Assembly: GCA_947646735.1 (NCBI GenBank)
Contig: CANTFK010000666.1
Span: forward strand, 1 to 64,000
DNA from: Peronospora farinosa
Lineage: Eukaryota; Oomycota; Peronosporomycetes; Peronosporales; Peronosporaceae
Direction: 5' to 3'
DNA: 64,000 nucleotides
The position numbers and the translations under genes are program-made. Below, in pieces: positions 40,469-52,172 of the stretch (the first letter of the stretch is position 1; every line of letters begins with the position of its first letter). The notes below the pieces were generated by a model. It was not told the DNA's origin, did no database searches, and was given only the letters and a program-made list of their open reading frames with translations.

Positions 40469-42702
40469 TTATAATATCAAACAGCACGAATTACTACTAT
40501 TGGCCCTGATAGTGCACGGGCCATGCTTGGCTTCCCAGACGAGATATTCTATCGCCTCGCGCTGAAATGTCTTGGGGCAGACATAGTCCCAGTCTCTGTA
40601 AGCAGCTTGTTCCTGGTCCGTGAGCTTAATCCCCTTCACAACGGATATATCAAAAGACCCGATATCTGCTTGAGATGCAGCATTGATCTCGTTTCCAGGT
40701 ACAAACGGTGGCGGCACTTGCATCGTCTCCATCTGCACCCAGTCGACCGATGAAAAAAACCGCATACGTTTTATTTCCTCCACCCCTTTTGCCCCTAGTC
40801 GTATCTTAGGATCACGTATCAGTAGTTCTACATAACAAAACAAAGTTATCAGCACTCTCGTCGAAATCTCGACTAGATAGAAATAATCATCACAAACGTA
40901 CGCTGGATAAGCTCTACTGCATCTGCAGAAAAGAATTTAGAGTCATACGCAGGTATGAGCTCCAACGTAGCCTTGTCATACGCCTGTTGCTTATCCTCGT
41001 GGAGAGCCTTGGCTTTCGATGTCCGGAAGGGGCATTTGCCATATAAAAGTTCATATACCAAGCACCCATAACTCCACCAGTCTACCGTCTCATTGTATAC
41101 CAATCGATTTCCCCGTCCGTCGTAAAGCAGCATTTCTGGAGCCCAATATCCACGAGTCCCACACCTTCCTGCTAGCGTCGATGTTTTCTCGACGGCAAGA
41201 CCAAGATCAGAGAGGCTGCAATTTCCCTTTTCGTCCAGCAAAATATTTTCTGGCTTTAGATCCCGATACACGATATTTTTTTCGTGCAAGTGTTGAAGCC
41301 CCAGCAAGATTTGAGCGGCCAAGAAACGTACTTGCGTCTCCGAAAACCTCACACGATTAAGATGGAAAGCAAGGTCTCCACCAGTACGTAGATCTAGTAC
41401 CAAAAAGAGCTCCTCTGGCGTCTGAAACGCATACTTCAGGCACACCACGAAAGGTGATGAAACCATCGCCAAAATCTTTCGCTCAGCAAGGCACAGTTTT
41501 TCTGCGTGTTTTTTCTTGATCATTTTCTTGTTCATCACTTTGATAGCGTAGAGTGACGCCGACGTACGTTTAATGCATCCATTTACCATACCGAAACCGC
41601 CGCGTCCAAGAGCACGAAGTAACGCAAAATCGTCTTTGCTTACTTGCCGCTCTTGTAAGAACAGGAATGTGATCAATCGCTTGTGATAGGCAGAGGCACG
41701 AAAGGCTTTTAGTTGGAATCGCTCCAGACTGCACAGTACACAGGCTTCCAACTCATCGAATAGTGTTAGCGCAGAAACCTTAGACTCCACACTCATGCGC
41801 TTGTCGCTTCGAGTGTTATAAGCCAAGACATCCATTCGTTTCTCCGATCCAAGACCATTCACTTCGCGTGTAGACACAGTGCTAGAATTAGGACTAGTGG
41901 CTGTTGCAATACTGCCATCTCGGACACTATTCAGCGAGTCTCTCCAATCCGAATCTAGTCCTACAGAAGAAGGTTTGTGCTTGAAAACCGCGCTTAATCG
42001 TTGCACGACTTCACCGCCAACACCAAGAGCGTTTACATCCGTTGAGACGACATTGTATATACTCTGTATATCCGCTCGAGTCACCGATGATTGATTCTTG
42101 CGCCAAAACACAATTCCATTTGTCTTCATTGACGCAATGTTCAAATCTTCAAAACCGCCTATCGACGCCCGCGCGTGGCTGGGTCGTCCCAGGGGTAGAC
42201 TGTGCGAACTATTACCTGTCGATGAACAATCCGTCCCTTGTGACGTCGACAACGAAGATATTGACGACGCCGGACGACGTGCGTCTTCTCTCGCTAAATG
42301 CGACCACATCGTGGCTCCATGTTGTCCAGCTGCCGCGTTCAAGTCACCTCCTGACGTAGCATTTTCAAAAAACATATCCCAGATCTCTCGTCCCTTAACA
42401 GCACGTTGCTCAGAAGTTTGCAGCATGCGAAACTTGGTCACTTCAACCAACAAGTCCAATTTGATACTTCCATGATGCTCTTCTGCTTCACAGAAGCACC
42501 GGAAAAAGTAGAAGCCGAGTGGCATATCCAGCAAATTTTCGAGGCTGAGCCAGTCGCTGCCTTGTGTGCGCTTCTGTCTGTCTATAAATTGATTGAGCTC
42601 GCAGCTTGACGGGTTATAGAATGCTGCACTAGGACCTCGTTGAGAGCTGGTCACTGCACCAATGTATTGCGCGTCTTGGATGGCATCGTGCATTTCGTCC
42701 AT
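40469..42702 (-). CDS. GRK-like protein kinase: RGS domain, AGC kinase, CaaX box
   Basis: Two exons: 42702-40902 and 40827-40469. The 74-bp intron opens GTACGT and closes TGTAG, giving 719 residues. An N-terminal RGS-like region (LENLLDMPLGFYFFRCFCEA...) is followed by a Ser-rich insert. The kinase spans about residues 355-640: GRGGFGMV, AIKVMNKK, VYRDLKPENILL, LSDLGLA and GTRGYWAPEML. DLG in place of DFG is the GRK signature. An AGC tail follows (RDPKIRLGAKGVEEIKRMRF). The protein ends NSCCLIL, so the last four residues form a CaaX box with Leu, predicting geranylgeranylation as in animal GRK7. The upstream TTG-opened eight codons are ignored. Likely role: desensitisation of membrane receptors. 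Confidence 0.85.
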
Positions 42703-42726
42703 TGTCGTGCAACTATAACCAAACAA

Positions 42727-44133
42727 CTCTTTTTTTCTGTACTACTGAGCTGGTGGAGCTGGTGGCGTTACGAATATCCTACTTAGCGCACGTAATCTCT
42801 TTACTTTGGACGCGTTGGACTAAAGATCAAAAATAGCGAATTGAGGGCGAGGACGCTTGACAATCGACAAAAATAGCAGCAATCGATCAGCTAGTTTACA
42901 TCAACTTCAGGTCTCTGATGGACCACTTTCTTGACTAGTGAAAACAAAATGACGACCAATGACAGTGCGTCGATTTTGGTCAGAAAAAGAACCGACGTCG
43001 ACGTTTCTGACCTGTATCGCTTTCAAGAAAGGGTAAAGACAGGTACGGTATACAGGACGGATATTATTTGTTACGATGTATACAATGGATGTGATCCCAA
43101 TTTGACGGCACTCTGTTTCAATACACTATACAAAAGAGCTGAAAGCGCGTTCATGCAGCAGCAGTTGCACTTGAGATCTTGCGAGACTTGTACCGCTCAT
43201 CCATTAGTTGACTAGCTGAACATGGGATCAGGAAACTTGGGATCCGAACGTCAGCGGCCATGGAGCTGCGACCCGTACGACGCCACGATGGCTCATGTTT
43301 TACGAGCTGCTGAGCTGCTAGTGAGGGTCCACTGGTGACGGTGAATGAGTTGCTGGCAGTCGAATCGTCCAAGATCTGCTGCTGCTGCTGATGGAGTGTT
43401 TACCGGAGACAGTGCAGCTGGATTGGCGGGAGTAGTTCATTGTGACTACGTTGGGTGACTTGAGCTGGAAGCTGCTAGATGTGGAATGATTCGATCAATA
43501 GTGGGGGCTTGGCTTTAGTAATTTTCCAGGTGGGAACGTTTGTGGAAGCCAGGCATGGTGGAAGGTATTTCACATACGACATGGGATTGCCACAGATTGA
43601 TGCCGATTTATGGCAAAACCTGTCTTGTATAATGTTCTTCCAACCAGGCTTGATCATTTTGTATACACTGCAAACCTTAGAAAACAATTCCTTGGCAAAA
43701 CGAATGAACAATAAGTGGCCAGCACGGAGCAGATGCATGATAGACATGGTCGGTCTCTGTAACGATGAGGCTATCCTTACGGTAAAAAAGTGACTACGCT
43801 CATCAAAAAAGAGCGAAAGACGTGGCGCACATCGCTTTGGCATTGTAATGCACCAATTCAAACCCGTCGGACCATTTTTTACTTGCAAAGTCCCCCCTCA
43901 AGTTATTGCATCAATAAAGATCCGTTTGACCATGTTTTATCAGCTTTGCCCGCCCATGTGTGACAGCGTCAAATCCATTGTTTATAACCATGTCAATAGT
44001 CGATAGTCAATAGTCACTCTCATCCCTCGTGTCAGTGGCATCAGTTATTGAGAGTCGGACCTTATAACGACGTCGCTACGTTGTAGGGGTGGGTAAACAT
44101 TTGAATCCTCTAGAGCCAGAGAGTCCTTTTGGT
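42727..44133. other. Intergenic with small unsupported frames
   Basis: ATG-started frames exist at 42949-43215 (plus, 88 codons) and 43479-43793 (plus, 104 codons), plus minus-strand frames. None has motifs, repeats or homologues I recognise. Positions 43992-44015 contain three near-copies of CAATAGTCGATAGTC. The end serves as the upstream region of the gene at 44134. Confidence 0.35.
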
Positions 44134-45377
44134 ATGACCAGCGCTGCCGTTGCAGTCACCATCGACTCGTTCACGTCACGAGACGACGCCGTTCAATTTA
44201 ATCGAAGTCGACTTGGCTACAGACGTACAGCAGGTAAAGGCATGAATGACAATGTGTTTTTCTATACTTTCTCGTCCGAAAATGACGTAAAAATGCATTT
44301 CTTAAGACTCTATAGATGGACATTGGCAACAAGTTCGGGAAGAAACAGCGACGTTAAAAGACGTTAATATCGTCACACAACTCAATCGAGTGCATGAGGG
44401 TACAGTTTGTGTTGATTGAAACGTTGAAGGATTTTTAGAAACATTACTACTTGATGCTGCTTCTTTTGACTTCTTTTAGCTTATCGTCTTTTACTACGAC
44501 TAGCACCTTCCGATACGCAACTAAATGCGACTTTCCCTCTTTATTTGGAAGTTCCGACTCAAGCTTCTAATTCCAGTGAAGGAATAGAAATGTGTTTGCC
44601 AGAAATCGGAGCGTTTTCACTTGTTCAGCAGTTGCAATGTCAAACAGAAGAGAGACAGCAAACTTCTGACTCGACGAGTACTGGCCAAGCTGCTGCAATG
44701 TTCGGTGGAACACTAGTAGCAGCTTTTCTGATGTATTCATTGCTTCCTTATGTGCGAGCAAGACAAAGGAAGATACGTTGCAGCCGTTTGAGAACGACGA
44801 ACAAGGACAGACTGAGTTGGTGGAGTGGTCAGATAGATTTACCGACCACACCGACGACGGCGGCTGAAGCTAGTCGACGCATATGGGGAAGCTTAGATGG
44901 TGGCAGCATTGAACCTGCAGAAGCGTATTGTGACGGACTGAGGAAAAGAAAGAGTCGACAACACGAAGTTGTGAATGGAAACGATGTACCAGACGCTGTG
45001 TCGGAGCTGTTGATGACTAAACTTCCTGATTTCAATGGTAAGAGAATTTTATGCTGCTATTGCCTAATGTTGTGATTTATCGCTAACAGCAAATACTTGT
45101 ATATGTTTTAGACGAACGGGGCTGGCGCGACTTTTTTGATATGCAGATCTATCACAGCGATTCCCAGGTCGAGCAACACGCCGTAACAAAGATTGTGCCA
45201 AACATCAAGAGTCGAAAAGATGCAATTGTCGCCACAAGCAGTAAACTACGCCAAATGAAGAGCTATTCTACAGCGAGAGGTCAAAGATACAGGACAATTA
45301 GGGACAGGATCGACCGTGCCGCAATGGAGGCTGCCATTGACGATGCGCAGTCATTCAACGAGTTTTGGCAAATGTGA
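44134..45377 (+). CDS. Hypothetical membrane-anchored protein, four exons
   Basis: Exons 44134-44233, 44307-44399, 44480-45037 and 45112-45377 (introns 73, 80 and 74 bp, all GT-AG with in-frame joins) encode 338 residues. The first half is helical (LKDVNIVTQLNRVHE...). A single hydrophobic segment near residues 130-150 (AAAMFGGTLVAAFLMYSLLP) is followed by a basic VRARQRKIR stretch, so the C-terminal half is probably cytosolic. The last exon is Lys/Arg-rich, ending SFNEFWQM. The family is not recognised. All exons keep frame and coding character, so the gene is probably real. Confidence 0.6.
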
Positions 45378-45674
45378 GCATGAAGATGTACGTGTAACTG
45401 ATTGAGAAAGACTTATGCGAACGAAGCATTGGGTTTTGATCCTATGTTTTAGTGTGCACTACATCAATTTAGGAAACGGTGTGCTAGACAATGTAAGCTT
45501 GAATTTAGAGTAATTTGGTCCAAGACCATATTTGTGGTCAAATAAGTAGATTAGGAAGTTATTTTTTGCAACCTTTAGCAAACCACAGCAAGTAATAAAA
45601 ACCGTACTACCCGTGCCACACCAGCAACACTTTATCTTCTTTTCGTCTTGATTAAACACATATCCATACTCCAT

Positions 45675-45681
45675 TCATTTT
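45675..45681 (+). promoter_or_regulatory. Possible initiator of ALG9
   Basis: TCATTTT, 21 bases before the ATG at 45702, fits TCAYTYY. Its short distance to the start codon is typical of compact oomycete 5' leaders. Confidence 0.35.
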
Positions 45682-45701
45682 GTCTTTCGTGACAATAAAA
45701 A

Positions 45702-47432
45702 ATGCCTCGACGTATGTCAAAGTCCGAAGTAAAGAAAGAGAAGTTAACTTCTGTCAACGATGTTTTACTATGGCTTCCATCTTTCGCGACTTCATTTTCA
45801 CTTCTTCTTCTTCCTCGTGCTACTTCAGCATTACTTAATCCCATCTTCGATTGTGATGAAACTTTTAATTATTGGGAACCACTTCATTTTTTGCTTTATT
45901 ATTTTGGGTTCCAAACATGGGAATATTCTCCACTCTATGCATTACGTTCGTATGTTTATCTATGGATACATTATATCATTCTAAAGATTATGGCCATTGG
46001 ATTGTCGTTCGGACTTGGAATTGACCAAAAGTTGGTACTATTCTACGGTCTTCGTGCAGTCTTAGGACTCTTATCGGCCTATGCTGAAGCACTATTCTAC
46101 CATTCTATTAGCAAACACTTTGGTCGACGGACTGCTCGGTATTTCCTATATATTTTACTCTTCAATCCTGGACTCTTTCATGCCAGTACAGCATTTTTAC
46201 CCAGCAGCTTTTCAATGGTCTTGATCATGCTATTTACGAGTGCGTGGATGAACAGGAACCATTACTTTGCTCTCTTTTATGGAGTAGTGGCTGTACTTTG
46301 TGGCTGGCCATACGTTGGTGTTCTCTTTATTCCTTTTGCAATTGAGACGCTTTATACTCGTGGAGTAATGAAGAGTATCCTCATTGGGGCAGTTATTGCT
46401 GGAGGTGTTGTAACACTGGAAGTGTTTGTGAATTTTTACTATTATCAGCGCTGGGTACTACCGGCATGGAACATTTTAATGTACAATGTGCTGAGCAACG
46501 AGACAGACTCGACGCTCTACGGAACGGAACCGCTGAGTTATTACTTGCTGAATCTCGCTCTCAATTTTAATGTGGTGGCTTTACTAGCTGTACCAGCAGC
46601 GCTGTTCATTTTCGTACGACCTAGTCATGATGAGACGGGAAGAATGCAGTTAATGGCATACTTGTCTCCCATGTACATATGGGTGGCGATTATGTTTACT
46701 CAGGCACACAAAGAGGAACGATTCCTGTCCCCAGTCTACCCGCTCTTTTGTCTGGCTGCTGCAATCACGTTAAGCGCAGTAGTGTATCATATTGAACGAA
46801 TTTTCAGTCACGCCCGTACTGTTGGAAATGCACTCTCACAGCTGATTGTACTAGGTACGCTGGGTATGTACTCGCTACTGTCTGTTTCTCGTATTGTCAG
46901 CAACGTCGTCAACTTTGGCGCTCCGCTTCGTGTGTACGAGCATCTGTATACAAAGGTGCTACCGAATCCTACAAGTGACATGACTTGGAATGCAGTGATG
47001 CCTACGGTAAACTTGTGCCTCACAAAGGAATGGTATCGTTTTCCGACAAGCTTTTTTATTCCGTCCAACAGCACCAAGGTGCAGTTTGTCAAATCGTCGT
47101 TTTCAGGTCTCTTACCAAAGCGTTTTGAGGAGCACATACACGGCACATCGATTATTCCAAGCGCCATGAACAACCACAACCGTGAGGAGCCAAGCCGATA
47201 CGTGTCCATTAACGTTTGTGACTATGTAGTAGATCTGAACCTATCCAGTCAAAAAGAAATCAAGTTGTGGAAGGAGCCTGCAACATGGGAGCTCGTACAT
47301 TCGGAACAATTTCTCGACGCCGAGCAATCCATGTCGCCATACCGATCATTTTACATCCCTATGCTCACACCACGATACGTCCATTACGCAGACTATGCAA
47401 TTTACAAGCGCAAGAAAGCTGCCACGAACTAA
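45702..47432 (+). CDS. ALG9: Alpha-1,2-mannosyltransferase ALG9
   Basis: A 576-residue, intron-free, multi-span ER protein of glycosyltransferase family 22. ALG9 adds mannose residues 7 and 9 from dolichol-P-mannose to the lipid-linked oligosaccharide in the ER lumen. The family hallmark NPIFDCDETFNYWEPLHFLL lies at residues about 46-65, with the catalytic-loop acidic residues, followed by GFQTWEYSPLYALRSY. The luminal HKEERFLSPVYPLF motif is near residue 328. The length is close to the human enzyme (611). ATG 45702 is the first in frame, with stops upstream. Confidence 0.92.
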   Translation: MPRRMSKSEVKKEKLTSVNDVLLWLPSFATSFSLLLLPRATSALLNPIFDCDETFNYWEPLHFLLYYFGFQTWEYSPLYALRSYVYLWIHYIILKIMAIGLSFGLGIDQKLVLFYGLRAVLGLLSAYAEALFYHSISKHFGRRTARYFLYILLFNPGLFHASTAFLPSSFSMVLIMLFTSAWMNRNHYFALFYGVVAVLCGWPYVGVLFIPFAIETLYTRGVMKSILIGAVIAGGVVTLEVFVNFYYYQRWVLPAWNILMYNVLSNETDSTLYGTEPLSYYLLNLALNFNVVALLAVPAALFIFVRPSHDETGRMQLMAYLSPMYIWVAIMFTQAHKEERFLSPVYPLFCLAAAITLSAVVYHIERIFSHARTVGNALSQLIVLGTLGMYSLLSVSRIVSNVVNFGAPLRVYEHLYTKVLPNPTSDMTWNAVMPTVNLCLTKEWYRFPTSFFIPSNSTKVQFVKSSFSGLLPKRFEEHIHGTSIIPSAMNNHNREEPSRYVSINVCDYVVDLNLSSQKEIKLWKEPATWELVHSEQFLDAEQSMSPYRSFYIPMLTPRYVHYADYAIYKRKKAATN

Positions 47433-47638
47433 AAGGTGTGCCATTGCAAAGTATGAGCCAACCATCTTGTACAAGCATTTGCGGCTGAACGAGGTGTACT
47501 TAATCTGATAGACAAGTCCAGCAACCTATTCAAAGCGAGCGCGTTGGCTTCTTCACCAAGGTGAGAGCTACCAACGTGTTTCTATCAAGTAACAAATGCA
47601 GGAAATATATGAATTGTCGAAAAAAAGAGCAGCTCCAC

Positions 47639-49309
47639 TTACTCCTGCACGATGTAGTGGGTGCCCACCGATTCGTGGCTGTTCAGAGCCGCCAGGGCAA
47701 TCTCCTTTGCAGTACGGACCGCATTTCGCAGACCCGCTGTCTCGCGGGTCACCCGGCACTCTTGATGCAGCTTGTCTGCCTTGATTTCGAGAAGTGCGAG
47801 CTTGTCCACTGCGCTACTCATGCCAGCATTCGTACGAATGGGACCCACTGACTCCCACATGATACGCTGAGTCGCCAGCATTACCTCTTCAACTTCATTC
47901 GGGTATGGGTCTCGAAAGCCGTTTAGGTTGGCAAATGGATCATTCTCTTTCTTAAAGCTCTCGAAGTCCATTGATTTACGACGCTTCATAAAATCATCAG
48001 CAGCACTGCAGCCCCACACTAATCCTTCCAACAAAGAAGTCGACGCGAGACGATTTGCACCATGAAGACCAGTACAGCTCACTTCACCAGCAGCATATAG
48101 ACGAGGAACCGATGTTCGACCGTGCAAGTCAACCTCTACACCACCACAATGGTAATGAGCAGCGGGAACCACTGGCATTGGTTCCTTTGTCATGTCAATA
48201 CCACGATCAAGACAGTGTTGATAGATCGTCGGAAAACGGGTCTTGATCCAGTCGGCATTTTCATGTGAGATATCCAAATACATACACATTTCATTCTGTT
48301 TCTCCATCTCTGCTAGAATAAGGCGAGCCACTACATCACGTGGAGCCAATTCGCCATCCACATGATAATCCTTCGCAAATGCACGACCACTTTTATTACG
48401 TAAAATAGCACCTTCACCACGCAATGCTTCCGTCAATAAAAAACGACGTTCTCCTGGAATATACAACGTCGTCGGATGAAACTGAACATACTGCATATTC
48501 TTTAGCTTTGCACCAACACGAGCAGCAAGTGCAATGCCCTCTCCACGAGCACCTTCGGGGTTCGATGTGTTTTGATACACATCACCAATGCCACCCGTAG
48601 CCAAAAGTGTAAAAGGAGCACGATAATAATCCACTGTTCTCTTTGTCGACACAGTCAATGCTCCAACACATTCGCCAGCATGATTCGTGACGAGTTCAAA
48701 AGCACTGCGATTAGTAAGCAGCACAATATTCGGATGATCATAAACGGCTTGGACCATACTTGTCGAAATTGCACGACCAGTATGGTCGGCCTTATAGAGA
48801 ATCCGAGCACGATTATGTGACGCTTCCAGTGTCAATGCAAGTGCCCCGTCATCTTTTCGGGTAAAAGGGACCTTGGCAACTTCAAGCAACATTTCTTCCA
48901 CTCGTCCCGGACCTTCAAGAGCCAGTTTCTGAACTGCAAGATCATCACAGATTCCTGCACCGGCTCGATGAACATCCGTTGATAATAACGCAGGCGTGTC
49001 ATCGTCACTTTTGTAAATAATCCCACCTTGCGCATAATACGTCGCACAATTATTGGGATCTTTCGCAGCTGCCAACATTGTTACTTTAATCCCTTGATTA
49101 GCTAAACGTAATGCCGTTGCACTACCGGCTATTCCGCAGCCAATAATCAAAGCCGTACACTCGATCGTGTCATACGTGACACAAGTGGACGACGTACGAC
49201 GACAGAGTACTGGATTGCTAGAAAGATGACGAGAAATGGACGAAAACGTGTCCAAAGTCTTACGAAAGGACACGGGAGTTAAAGCAGCAAAGAGCTCCAA
49301 TTGAGTCAT
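47639..49309 (-). CDS. nadB: L-aspartate oxidase
   Basis: A 556-residue, intron-free flavoprotein from ATG 49309. It oxidises L-aspartate to iminoaspartate, the first step of de novo NAD synthesis from aspartate, as in plants and bacteria. Family features: the FAD-binding ALIIGCGIAGSATALRLA at residues about 53-70, YYAQGGI, SHNRARILYKADHTGRAI, LLATGGIGDVYQNTSNPEGA, MQYVQFHPTTLY, AHYHCGGVEVD and GEVSCTGLHGANRLASTSLL. The extra 50-residue N-terminus is Ser/Thr/Arg-rich with few acids, compatible with organelle import. Quinolinate synthase, its partner, is not in the window. Convergent with ALG9. Confidence 0.9.
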   Translation of the reverse strand: MTQLELFAALTPVSFRKTLDTFSSISRHLSSNPVLCRRTSSTCVTYDTIECTALIIGCGIAGSATALRLANQGIKVTMLAAAKDPNNCATYYAQGGIIYKSDDDTPALLSTDVHRAGAGICDDLAVQKLALEGPGRVEEMLLEVAKVPFTRKDDGALALTLEASHNRARILYKADHTGRAISTSMVQAVYDHPNIVLLTNRSAFELVTNHAGECVGALTVSTKRTVDYYRAPFTLLATGGIGDVYQNTSNPEGARGEGIALAARVGAKLKNMQYVQFHPTTLYIPGERRFLLTEALRGEGAILRNKSGRAFAKDYHVDGELAPRDVVARLILAEMEKQNEMCMYLDISHENADWIKTRFPTIYQHCLDRGIDMTKEPMPVVPAAHYHCGGVEVDLHGRTSVPRLYAAGEVSCTGLHGANRLASTSLLEGLVWGCSAADDFMKRRKSMDFESFKKENDPFANLNGFRDPYPNEVEEVMLATQRIMWESVGPIRTNAGMSSAVDKLALLEIKADKLHQECRVTRETAGLRNAVRTAKEIALAALNSHESVGTHYIVQE

Positions 49310-51041
49310 TGCAACAAGTAAAGAATAAACGAGAAAAGAGACGCCTTAGTGGCTGGTAAAGTACACGGGGTACTTTTTGTTGAAAGTCCACGAACTCTTC
49401 ACGGACATCCAAAGTGGACGTTGAATGAGGAGGGACGGCAGAGGAAGTGGACACTTGATGTCGGACGGGGGACGTGAGAGGAAAAGAGACGGGACGCTTT
49501 TTTTAGTGCTGTTTGAGGGGAGGAGGGGAAATTCCGTAATGAACTGATCGCGTTACCCAACGAATGTGGACCAGGGAGAGAGGGGGGAGGGTTGTTGTCG
49601 GATATTTTCCGGATAAAACCAAAAGAAATTGTCGCAGGAAGATGGAAAATGACTGTTGTGTATAGAGAGCGCGCCAGAGACAATGCATTTGTACTCTTTT
49701 TACTGTTGGGAGGTACATGAAAATGACGGAAGAAGCCAGTGCGAGTGGAAAGTCAGAGTTTCGAGTCAAAAACGGCCAGTCTATGAACTCTTTATGCAGT
49801 GAAAGCGTGGATTAGGGAATCTATCGAAATTGCATGTAGCAATATCCAAAAAAACTTGTGGATTTCTTGTGAATGTTGCTGCTTGGATACGTCATATATT
49901 CTGGCGTCAGGCAGTGGAAGTAAAATTATAATAGAATGGGCAGAGCTTGTTGCCATTGCGGAGAGCAAGCCACTTTGCTGTTGCCTTGGTGCCCTGGCTT
50001 TTGCGACAAGTCAATTTTGTACAAGCGGTCACGTGCTAATACGCCACACTGTGGCGTATTGGCAGTATTGGCCATGTGGCGGCCACATGCTTAATACTGT
50101 ATCTTTCTAAATTATTTGGTTTTCTTAACTGCTCAGTTTCTTTGATCACAGACAGAAGTGCAGCTTCTTTGACACTGTGTAGTAGCATGGACTTTACTGA
50201 GCGAAGTTCGATACGATGCTTTGACATAGCTGTATCTTTGTGAAATTCTCGTCATCGTTTATCGATTTTACATCGTATCGGACCTTAATTATAATTGCGT
50301 TGGACAAGATTAATATCTCACTTTCTTTATCATTGATTGCACAAATACGAAGCTCCTGTGACAGACGTACTCAGATTGAAAATCCGGCTGAAAAAATTTC
50401 GACGGAGGCAGAACCCTAAGTTCTCCGAACATAGAAACGATTCCTAGCATAACAGATTAGATGTTTTTCTTATCTGCTCGCTATAATGTTGATGCCTGAA
50501 CTAATAACCTTTTCTAGCTGCTAAGTACTTTATGTCTTGAACCGGCTGCTTACTACTGATTTTGTGCTGTCGTATTTTATAACCGCTGATAACTAGTAGA
50601 TGTCTTCGGTCTTTAGGATATTAGTCTAAACAGCTCTGACTGTAGAAGTGGGTAACATCAAATTTTTAGAAATTGTTGAAAGAAGAGTGTGCATCATTTA
50701 ATAGAGGTTTTATATGATTAGCATTGAAAACATTCACCGAGAAACACAAAAGCCGGATATATGGTTGAATATTGCTTTAAGCCAAAAAATATGGTGACGC
50801 CGGTCGGTAGATTTGCACCTTAGTCACTAGAACTGAGGATGTAATGCGTAGAGCTAAACCACAACGTAGCCGTCGTAAGATCTATCATTCCTAAAGCATA
50901 TCCTCTTAGAATTTGCTAGAGGATTACAGACGGTACACAAAAAGATCCCACGGGTGTCAGATAATTCTTCTATCAGTGCGTATACAGATGCGACACACCA
51001 CACCATATGGCAACCTGCACTTTCTAGATAATTTGTTTCCA
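49310..51041. other. Intergenic, with paired palindromes
   Basis: Small frames at 49799-50110 (plus) and 50036-50227 and 50854-51183 (minus) carry no motif. At 50038-50060 lies a near-perfect palindrome centred on 50049, and at 50073-50089 a second one; both are built from GCCACA/TGTGGC half-sites. The rest is AT-rich. Confidence 0.4.
50038..50089. repeat. Two adjacent palindromes with GCCACA half-sites
   Basis: AATACGCCACA and TGTGGCGTATT are inverted around one base (11-bp stem). Thirteen bases on, CATGTGG and CCACATG are inverted around three bases. Together they give four GCCACA/TGTGGC half-sites in alternating orientation in 52 bases. Confidence 0.6.
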
Positions 51042-51983
51042 TTACATAGCAAAGACACTGTCCAGTAGCAATTGCGGCGTCTGGACGAGGTCGTAAATGT
51101 AATCCTCTTCGCATTGTAATGTCAATTGCGGGAGATTGTCGAGCATTTGCTGCTTTAACGCTGAGGCAGATCGGACACCACAATCACGTGCATCCACTGC
51201 CCGAAGACACTGTAGAGAACAACCCACTAGCCGTGCATTGATTGTCCTCGTGTACATTGGTCGCACTAAATATCCTTGGCATTCAGTAGCTGATGTCTCC
51301 GATACACGATACTCATTAAACTGTCGTAGTTCCTTGCGTGCCACGCAGACTTGCAATCCGTCGTCAAGGTAACACTCGATCCAGACTTGATCACGGCTAC
51401 CATACTGTCGTTTTGTCGAATGCACGACCCGGGCTCTGTCGTTGACAGTGTACAACACTTTCCCCGTCTCTCGATCATCCAATCCACTAATGGCTTCGGT
51501 ACTTGCTTTCCAGATCTGATGAGCCAATGGTCGCATCTTCATCGAATCTAATGCCTTGGCACTTTTCCAGACGACACGGCGGTCGTCATTTTCTTGGCAA
51601 AGCAAATGTCGCCAGCCAAAGATTTGTCGCACTTTGCAGCGACGTTTAAGGTGGCTACGACTAGCGTTACCATTTAGATACCGTAGCTCACTAGGTATGA
51701 CACGCATTGCATGTAGCACATGAAGTGTGTCATGACTCGATAGGCCTGGTAGTGCATACTGCAAAGATTTAATAGAACCCACAGAAGTTCTTTTGGTTTG
51801 GTCGGTTTCATGATTGACTACTTGGTAGCTCCGAGTAATTGAAATCCGCTGACGCTTGATACCACGGTGCGGTGTGATGATCACACTAGCCCAGCGCTTG
51901 AGTGAATGCTGTTGGTCCTTGGTACTCGTCATTACGGAGACATAGAGCTGTCGATACTTACTATCATTTGACAGCCAGCACAT
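51042..51983 (-). CDS. Hypothetical protein
   Basis: From the first in-frame ATG (51983) it encodes 313 residues. The frame is open 26 codons further upstream without an ATG, so an upstream exon is possible; the minus-strand piece at 52240-52130 is one candidate. The middle (about residues 75-240) is dense in charged and aromatic residues (RQIFGWRHLLCQEN; YGSRDQVWIECYLDDGLQV). No family is recognised. A faint resemblance to oomycete START-like proteins is not strong enough to claim. Confidence 0.5.
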   Translation of the reverse strand: MCWLSNDSKYRQLYVSVMTSTKDQQHSLKRWASVIITPHRGIKRQRISITRSYQVVNHETDQTKRTSVGSIKSLQYALPGLSSHDTLHVLHAMRVIPSELRYLNGNASRSHLKRRCKVRQIFGWRHLLCQENDDRRVVWKSAKALDSMKMRPLAHQIWKASTEAISGLDDRETGKVLYTVNDRARVVHSTKRQYGSRDQVWIECYLDDGLQVCVARKELRQFNEYRVSETSATECQGYLVRPMYTRTINARLVGCSLQCLRAVDARDCGVRSASALKQQMLDNLPQLTLQCEEDYIYDLVQTPQLLLDSVFAM

Positions 51984-52172
51984 ATTCAAATTCTTGTCAA
52001 TGCAGTCTTGTAATGACAGGAAAGGGCATGTCGTGAGTGTGAGTCTGTTTTTCCGTATCAAATCGAATCAAATGACAAGGTGAATAAGTTGCTGTATACT
52101 TTCAGATTGCAATAACTTTCATGCACGCACGTTTTTGTAGTAGTAGATTGTGGTTTGTGACCCCAGCACTGC

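Noticed and set aside
43479..43793. 104-codon plus-strand frame as a gene
   Set aside because: It starts with ATG but overlaps an equally long minus frame, has no motif and no splice partners.
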